A DNA stretch of 11,947 nucleotides from Serpens sp964410065 (GTDB lineage Bacteria; Pseudomonadota; Gammaproteobacteria; Pseudomonadales; Pseudomonadaceae), in assembly GCA_964410065.1 (NCBI GenBank), contig CAYPFO010000080.1:1-11947 (forward strand). Reading direction: 5' to 3'. The position numbers and the translations under genes are program-made. Positions 7,469 to 11,947 of the stretch are shown here, piece by piece (the stretch's first letter is position 1; every line of letters begins with the position of its first letter). The notes beneath the pieces were generated by a model that was not told where the DNA came from, searched no databases, and worked only from the letters and a program-made list of their open reading frames with translations.

Positions 7469-8592
7469 AAAAAAAACTGCTGATCATCCTGCAGGATTTG
7501 CGAGGTGGCGGCGCCGAGAAAATGATGGTGCGCCTGGCGGGTGCCCTTGCCGAGGGCGGGCATGACGTCACCCTGTTGACCTTGACTGCTGAAGGCGTCA
7601 ATAGCGCACACCTGGCTCCAACTGTCAGCCGTGTCCATCTGAGTAGCTCCCGCACTGCCAGTGCCCTGCCCGCCTTGACGCGCTATTTGCGGGCCCACCG
7701 GTTCGATGCCCAACTCGCGGCCCTCACCCACGTCAACGTCGTTGCCATCCTCGCCGCTTTTTTGTCAGGCACCCTTGCCCGTCAGCATGTGAGCGAGCGC
7801 AATGCCTTTTCCCATGATAAGTACGTCAATCCTTCATTCAGTGTGCGCTTGTCTTATTGGCTGGCGCCGTTGTTGTACCGGCTGTCGCCTAACCCGGTCA
7901 TTTGCGTATCTCAGGGCGTAGCTCAGGACCTTGTGCGCACCACTGTTGCCCGTGTGCGGGATGTCACTACGGCGGACAATCCGGTGTTGGACGACGATTT
8001 TCGTCAAACACCACAGCCATCGCCGGCGCACCGTTGGCTGGAGCATAAAGCCTGCCCGGTCATCGTTGCGGTGGGCCGGCTCGCAGAGCAAAAGGGTTTC
8101 GATACACTGATCACTGCCCTCGCCCAGCTAACCGACAGCAGGGTACGCTTGGTCATCTTTGGCGAAGGCTCCCTACGGCAACAACTGATAAACCATGCTC
8201 TGGCTGTGGGCGTTGCCGATCGAGTCGACCTGGCAGGCTATAGCCCAGCCCCATTGGCAGAAATCGCTGCAGCCGACTGTTTTGTCCTGTCCTCGCGTTT
8301 CGAGGGCAGCCCCAATGTTCTGGTGGAAGCCTTGTCCACGGGCGTTCCGGTGGTCTCGACCCGCTGCCCCTATGGGCCCGAAGAAATTCTCGACAGTAGC
8401 CGGCTGGGAAGGCTGGTACCCGTCGACGACCCTGCGGCGATGGCCAAGGCTATTGAGCATGCCCTGCACGACAACTGTGAACAGGCACGGCAAGTACGCA
8501 TAGAAGCGGCAACTCGATTTACGCGTGCTAACGCGGCGAAAACTTACCTGTCTGCCCTGTTTCGCGAAGAACCGCACGATGAGAACCCTTGA
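7465..8592 (+). CDS. GT4 family glycosyltransferase
   Basis: This is a cytoplasmic retaining glycosyltransferase of the GT-B fold, 375 residues, which is normal for the family. The N-terminal acceptor half begins MKKKLLIILQDLRGGGAEKM, with the Gly-rich GGGAEKM loop. The donor half has VIVAVGRLAEQKGFDTL, LVIFGEGSLRQQL, ADRVDLAGY and the EX7E motif EGSPNVLVE (Glu280, Glu288), followed by PVVSTRCPYGPEEIL. Its ATG overlaps the previous stop codon as ATGA, which argues for coupled translation. An in-frame ATG at 7456 is possible but has no spaced ribosome site. It resembles the GT4 half of the upstream fusion in layout (SRxEGxP, GPEEILDSSRLGRLV against GPRELLDNGRLGILV), so the two may be related by duplication. 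Donor and acceptor sugars cannot be read from the sequence. Confidence 0.93.
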   Translation: MKKKLLIILQDLRGGGAEKMMVRLAGALAEGGHDVTLLTLTAEGVNSAHLAPTVSRVHLSSSRTASALPALTRYLRAHRFDAQLAALTHVNVVAILAAFLSGTLARQHVSERNAFSHDKYVNPSFSVRLSYWLAPLLYRLSPNPVICVSQGVAQDLVRTTVARVRDVTTADNPVLDDDFRQTPQPSPAHRWLEHKACPVIVAVGRLAEQKGFDTLITALAQLTDSRVRLVIFGEGSLRQQLINHALAVGVADRVDLAGYSPAPLAEIAAADCFVLSSRFEGSPNVLVEALSTGVPVVSTRCPYGPEEILDSSRLGRLVPVDDPAAMAKAIEHALHDNCEQARQVRIEAATRFTRANAAKTYLSALFREEPHDENP

Positions 8593-9880
8593 AATAAGGC
8601 GCTCGACATTGCGTGATGCATTTGCGCTTTTCGGGCTGATTTTCTACATGAATGTCATTTATTTTTTCATGGCATTAGACAGTAGCAATAAGCTGCGAGG
8701 TCTGCAGAACGACAGTGAGGGAAATCTTGTAAACCAGGTATGCGGACTGATTACACTGGTGGTTCCTTTATATTACTTCCTGAGGAAGAAAATATATTTA
8801 AGGAAAAGCTTCTATCAAGAAAACCTTATATTGCTTGTTTTCTTATCGACCGTGCTTTTGTCTGTTTTCTGGTCCTATGATCCTTCGATCAGCCTCAAGC
8901 GCTTTATTGCCCTGCTGAGTACAGTTTTTTTCGCAGGTTTCATTGTGTATCACTATAAAATTCAACAAATAGCCTTTTCTGTTGGTTGCATGATAGGGCT
9001 ATTCTCGTTGCTGGGTTTTGTGTTGGCTCTGGTATTTCCTGAACACACATTCGCACTGGAAGGCGCTCGCCAAGGAGCATTTAAGGGAATCTTTCCTGAA
9101 AAAAACGCTGGCGCTCGGATTAATGCAATAGCCATCCTGCTGCTGCTACCTTATGTCTATCGACAGAACCGGCTAGCGATCGTCTGCGCGTTCTTTTCTT
9201 TAGTAGCGGTCATCCTGGCCAAGTCAGCCACAGGGCTTGTCTTGATTTTTGCTGGCGCCGCCAGTTATTGGTATTTTCTCACCTTGGTCAAGCTGCGTAT
9301 CAACAAGTCACGCTCGGTCTTCCTGCTATCCACCTTGGTCTATGTCTTAATTTGCCTTTTTATCTATGCGAACTATGAGCTTTTCCTTTCCGCCTTGGGA
9401 CGAGACAGTACGCTTACAGACCGCACCCGCATTTGGGAGCTGCTGGACCCATCCATAGATGCGAACTATCTAACAGGTTATGGATTCGGCGCCTTCTGGT
9501 TCACGCCCAGCGCCGACTACTTTCTCCAGCGTTGGGGCTACGTTGGCAATGCGCATAGTGGTTATAAGGAAACGCTGCTGAACGGTGGCATCATCCAGCT
9601 AACCGCACTGATAGCTCTTTTTTTGGATGCTTTGCTAAAACAATACAAGACCATTAACTCCAGCCACGTCACCAAGCACCATGTCAGCGCCCTGGTAATC
9701 ATTGCATTGATGATCATTGCAAATTATGTCGCGTATGTGATTCCCAACTACCGCTCAACCGAGTTTCTTATTTTCTGCATGCTGATCATCTCGTTCCGAT
9801 ACCGGCCTGCCGTCAGAAGTGCATCCCCTGATCAGCGGGGCATGCGGATATCATCCCCCCAAGATAGGCCTATCGTATGA
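8579..9880 (+). CDS. Wzy/ExoQ-like polysaccharide polymerase (O-antigen ligase superfamily)
   Basis: This is a polytopic inner-membrane protein, 433 residues with about 11-12 hydrophobic helices, predicted to join lipid-linked repeat units at the periplasmic face. Recognisable superfamily motifs are GIFPEKNAGARINAIA (the KN motif before a helix), LTDRTRIWELL (Arg282 and Arg284, equivalent to the LTGRT-W motif), GYGFGAFW and NAHSGYKETLLNGG (His326) in the large periplasmic loop. A ligase of lipid A would share the fold, but the EPS-locus setting and the ExoQ-like motifs favour a polymerase. The start ATG at 8579 lies inside the upstream gene, a 14-base overlap. A start at 8525 would overlap it by 68 bases and is less likely. 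Base composition falls sharply inside this gene: 21 of 60 bases are G or C at 8641-8700 and 18 of 60 at 8761-8820, against 40 of 60 in a sample of the kinase gene (2701-2760). Confidence 0.9.
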   Translation: MRTLEIRRSTLRDAFALFGLIFYMNVIYFFMALDSSNKLRGLQNDSEGNLVNQVCGLITLVVPLYYFLRKKIYLRKSFYQENLILLVFLSTVLLSVFWSYDPSISLKRFIALLSTVFFAGFIVYHYKIQQIAFSVGCMIGLFSLLGFVLALVFPEHTFALEGARQGAFKGIFPEKNAGARINAIAILLLLPYVYRQNRLAIVCAFFSLVAVILAKSATGLVLIFAGAASYWYFLTLVKLRINKSRSVFLLSTLVYVLICLFIYANYELFLSALGRDSTLTDRTRIWELLDPSIDANYLTGYGFGAFWFTPSADYFLQRWGYVGNAHSGYKETLLNGGIIQLTALIALFLDALLKQYKTINSSHVTKHHVSALVIIALMIIANYVAYVIPNYRSTEFLIFCMLIISFRYRPAVRSASPDQRGMRISSPQDRPIV

Positions 9881-10812
9881 AGGGAGATCAATTCGAGCCT
9901 TCCGTTTGCGTGATCATTCCCATGTTCAACGCTTCCGCCACGATTGGCAAAGCCCTTGATTCCCTGGCGCAGCAGACACACCTGCCTGATCGCGTCATTG
10001 TGGTCGATGATGGCTCTACAGATAACAGCGCACAGATTGTCGAGCGTCTTTCGCTGCCCTATGAATTACTGCTGATACGGCAAAATAACCAGGGGCCCTC
10101 GGCCGCACGGAACGCCGGTGTATTTAGGGCAAATGAGACCCTACTGGCGTTCTTGGATGCCGATGACTATTGGTTTCCCGAGAAACTGGAAAAACAGGTG
10201 CTGCTCTTCCAATCACTTTTAAAGTCCAACCACAACGTGGGGATCGTGGACTGTTTTGGGTTGAGCTTGTTTAGCGATGGCAGGAAATTACTGTTCGGTC
10301 AAATCAAGAATGGCAACCACTTTTCAAGTTTCGTCCACAGCAACGTTATAAACGGGACATCGTCGGTATTGATCGACCGCCAAGCCGTTGTTGATTGTGG
10401 TGGTTTCGACCCCGAGATACGCTTCGCTGAAGATCGGTGGTTGTGGACGCAGATTGCAGAGCACTACGAAATCCACACCGTGGCGGAAATTCTGTATCAC
10501 CGGCTTGTCGGCTGCGACAACATCACTGCCCATCCAGAAAAATCGTATACGCACAAAGTCCGCTTTATGGAAATATACCTGCGCCGCTACGGGAGTTTAC
10601 TATCGAGCCGACAAAGGCAGCAGTTCATTCTCTCTAATCATGCAGAGTTTCTGGATGCGTTTTCTCGAGCGGGTGCTCATCACAAGGTGATTGAGGTTTA
10701 TAAGGAAATGCTCAGGCATTCCTGGAACACCGTATTATTTCTTAAAGGCAAGAGCACGCTGCGTTATATTCATTCATGGGCGAGGCTTCTTGTTAGCCCC
10801 TTAAACAGATAG
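9877..10812 (+). CDS. GT2 family glycosyltransferase
   Basis: This is an inverting GT-A fold glycosyltransferase, 311 residues, acting in the cytoplasm on lipid-linked intermediates. Motifs in order: SVCVIIPMFNASATIGKALD; VIVVDDGSTDNS (Asp44-Asp45, nucleotide binding); NQGPSAARNAGV; LAFLDADDYWFPEKLE (the metal-binding DADD, 94-97); and AEDRWLWTQIAEHY (Glu185-Asp186, the catalytic-base region). The C-terminal part (about residues 215-311) is charged and helical with no membrane segment, so it is not a processive synthase. The start overlaps the polymerase stop as ATGA, indicating coupling. Sugar specificity is unknown. Another 44 bases lead to the acyltransferase gene, with no terminator visible between them. 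Confidence 0.93.
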   Translation: MKGDQFEPSVCVIIPMFNASATIGKALDSLAQQTHLPDRVIVVDDGSTDNSAQIVERLSLPYELLLIRQNNQGPSAARNAGVFRANETLLAFLDADDYWFPEKLEKQVLLFQSLLKSNHNVGIVDCFGLSLFSDGRKLLFGQIKNGNHFSSFVHSNVINGTSSVLIDRQAVVDCGGFDPEIRFAEDRWLWTQIAEHYEIHTVAEILYHRLVGCDNITAHPEKSYTHKVRFMEIYLRRYGSLLSSRQRQQFILSNHAEFLDAFSRAGAHHKVIEVYKEMLRHSWNTVLFLKGKSTLRYIHSWARLLVSPLNR

Positions 10813-10841
10813 CCATAAGGTTTCGAGCGTGAGTTACACAG

Positions 10842-10849
10842 GGAGAAGG
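10842..10849 (+). promoter_or_regulatory. Strong Shine-Dalgarno site of the acyltransferase gene
   Basis: GGAGAAGG ends 7 bases before ATG 10857 and is the best ribosome site in the window. It fits a gene that is separated from its predecessor by 44 bases instead of overlapping it. Confidence 0.6.
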
Positions 10850-10856
10850 TTGCCTT

Positions 10857-11894
10857 ATGACAAAGCCCTATAAAGAAACACGTATTGAGACCCTCAGAGG
10901 CTTGGCGCTGATCTTGATGGTCGTCGGGCATGTTATTGGAAGTTCTGCGCACTCAGGGATGAGAGTGCCTGATGACTCACTTTTACGTTACCTCTATGAC
11001 TCATTCGTTTACATACGAATGCCCCTTTTTACAGCGATCTCTGGCTACGTTTATGCCTTGCGGCCAGTGACCTCCTCTCGCTCTGTCCAGCAGTTCTTGA
11101 AAGGCAAGGCCTACCGTATTGCAGTTCCGCTGCTTGTTGTATCTTCACTGTTCTTCGTGGCGCAATCTTTTACCCCGGGAACCAATGAAAAGCCCGATCT
11201 GGATAACTTCTTTGGCATTTTCTTCTACGGATATGCCCATTTCTGGTTTCTTCAAGCCATTTTGCTTATTTTTCTGGCTGTAGTGTTTCTTGAAAAGGCT
11301 CATATCACTAAAACACTCACAGGTGCTTTTCTTGTTCTATTAGTCTCGCTATTGGTCCCGGCATTACTTTCGGAGCCGATTAAAATATTCAGTTTTTATC
11401 GTGCACTCGACCTGCTCCCGTTCTTTCTCCTAGGCCTTATCACTTGCAGGTTTCCTGAAAAGCTGACCGGTGTGCTTCCATTCTTACTAGCAGCTTGCGC
11501 ACTGACACTCGTAATAATTCATCAGGCATATTTGCTCGATCTGCTCAGTCTGCCCAGCAGCTGGGTCGATAAGCTTGGGTCGGCATTAGGCCTTTGCGCT
11601 ATCTACACCTTGATCCATCACAGATTCAACTGCTTCCCATTGATGTTTTTGGGGAAGTATTCGTTTGAGGTGTACTTGTTCCATGTTTTTGGAACGGCAG
11701 GCGCAAGGATTTTGCTAAATAGACTGGAAATATATTCAACCGTGACTGTATTTACGATCAGCCTGGTAGCAGGCCTGCTGCTGCCCATTGCACTGAAGGT
11801 GTTGGCGCAACAGCATGCCCTGTCCGACCTACTCCTTTTCGGCAACAAGCACGTAGCAACAGTGCCACTCAAAAAAGCCGTATCAAGCCCTTAG
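10857..11894 (+). CDS. Acyltransferase-3 family O-acetyltransferase (OafA/NolL-like)
   Basis: This is an inner-membrane acyltransferase, 345 residues with about 10 hydrophobic helices, predicted to add acetyl (or another short acyl) groups to the polysaccharide. The family signature is at the N-terminus: ETLRGLALILMVVGHVIG, giving Arg14 and His25 in the R-x10-H arrangement, followed by FVYIRMPLFTAISGYVYAL. Further helices include FWFLQAILLIFLAVVFLE and YRALDLLPFFLLGLITC. A late segment, FLGKYSFEVYLFHVF, is typical of the last conserved motif. There is no extra periplasmic SGNH domain, so it is the short, single-domain type, nearest to the fucose 4-O-acetylase-like group. A sample at 11221-11280 has 24 of 60 G or C bases, low like the polymerase gene. 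The C-terminal tail is short and polar, and the stop codon abuts a sequence that might be a mobile-element end, so slight truncation cannot be excluded. Confidence 0.92.
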   Translation: MTKPYKETRIETLRGLALILMVVGHVIGSSAHSGMRVPDDSLLRYLYDSFVYIRMPLFTAISGYVYALRPVTSSRSVQQFLKGKAYRIAVPLLVVSSLFFVAQSFTPGTNEKPDLDNFFGIFFYGYAHFWFLQAILLIFLAVVFLEKAHITKTLTGAFLVLLVSLLVPALLSEPIKIFSFYRALDLLPFFLLGLITCRFPEKLTGVLPFLLAACALTLVIIHQAYLLDLLSLPSSWVDKLGSALGLCAIYTLIHHRFNCFPLMFLGKYSFEVYLFHVFGTAGARILLNRLEIYSTVTVFTISLVAGLLLPIALKVLAQQHALSDLLLFGNKHVATVPLKKAVSSP

Positions 11895-11908
11895 GGATGG
11901 TCTGAAGT

Positions 11909-11930
11909 AGTCAGGTATTTCTGGCTGACT
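11909..11930. repeat. Small inverted repeat after the last gene
   Basis: AGTCAG (11909-11914) is complementary to CTGACT (11925-11930) around a 10-base loop. The stem is short and no T-run follows directly, so I do not call it a terminator. Confidence 0.3.
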
Positions 11931-11947
11931 CCAGCCCTTGCCGATTT

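Noticed and set aside
8579..9880. WaaL-type O-antigen ligase
   Set aside because: Same superfamily, but its place inside an EPS export cluster with a co-polymerase and OPX protein, and its ExoQ-like motifs, favour a Wzy polymerase.
1..11947. CRISPR array, tRNA or rRNA gene, toxin-antitoxin pair
   Set aside because: No regularly spaced repeats, no tRNA-like cloverleaf and no small paired genes were seen. The coding genes fill nearly the whole window after 289.

Overview
The window holds one co-directional (+ strand) exopolysaccharide or capsule biosynthesis and export cluster of the Wzx/Wzy-dependent type. Base composition, codon use and protein character suggest a Pseudomonas-like gammaproteobacterium. 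That is an inference, because no housekeeping or rRNA marker is present.

Layout. Positions 1-288 are a non-coding leader with a nested inverted repeat at 111-150. Nine genes follow with almost no gaps. They encode: an outer-membrane beta-barrel (289-1458); a short periplasmic OPX/Wza-like export protein (1483-2019); a Wzc-like chain-length regulator with tyrosine autokinase (2019-4244); a WcaJ/GumD/VpsL-like glycosyl-1-phosphate transferase (4277-5662); a fused GT26-GT4 glycosyltransferase (5669-7468); a GT4 glycosyltransferase (7465-8592); a Wzy/ExoQ-like polymerase (8579-9880); a GT2 glycosyltransferase (9877-10812); and an acyltransferase-3 family O-acetyltransferase (10857-11894). Four junctions overlap (1, 4, 14 and 4 bases) and the remaining gaps are 6-44 bases, so this reads as one translationally coupled operon.

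How it works together (inference from families). The phosphotransferase loads the first sugar-1-phosphate on undecaprenyl phosphate. Up to four glycosyltransferase domains (GT26, GT4, GT4, GT2) extend it. The acyltransferase decorates it and the Wzy protein polymerises the flipped units. The autokinase controls chain length, and the OPX protein hands the polymer to the separate outer-membrane barrel. The first four genes match the parts list of Vibrio vpsM-N-O plus vpsL. No Wzx flippase is visible, so one must lie outside the window.

Most notable points: the GT26-GT4 fusion, the split outer-membrane export pair, the missing flippase, and a sharp drop in G+C from about 8590 onward that coincides with the polymerase and other specificity genes. 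This is a recognisable EPS locus with unusual parts rather than a wholly new kind of system.
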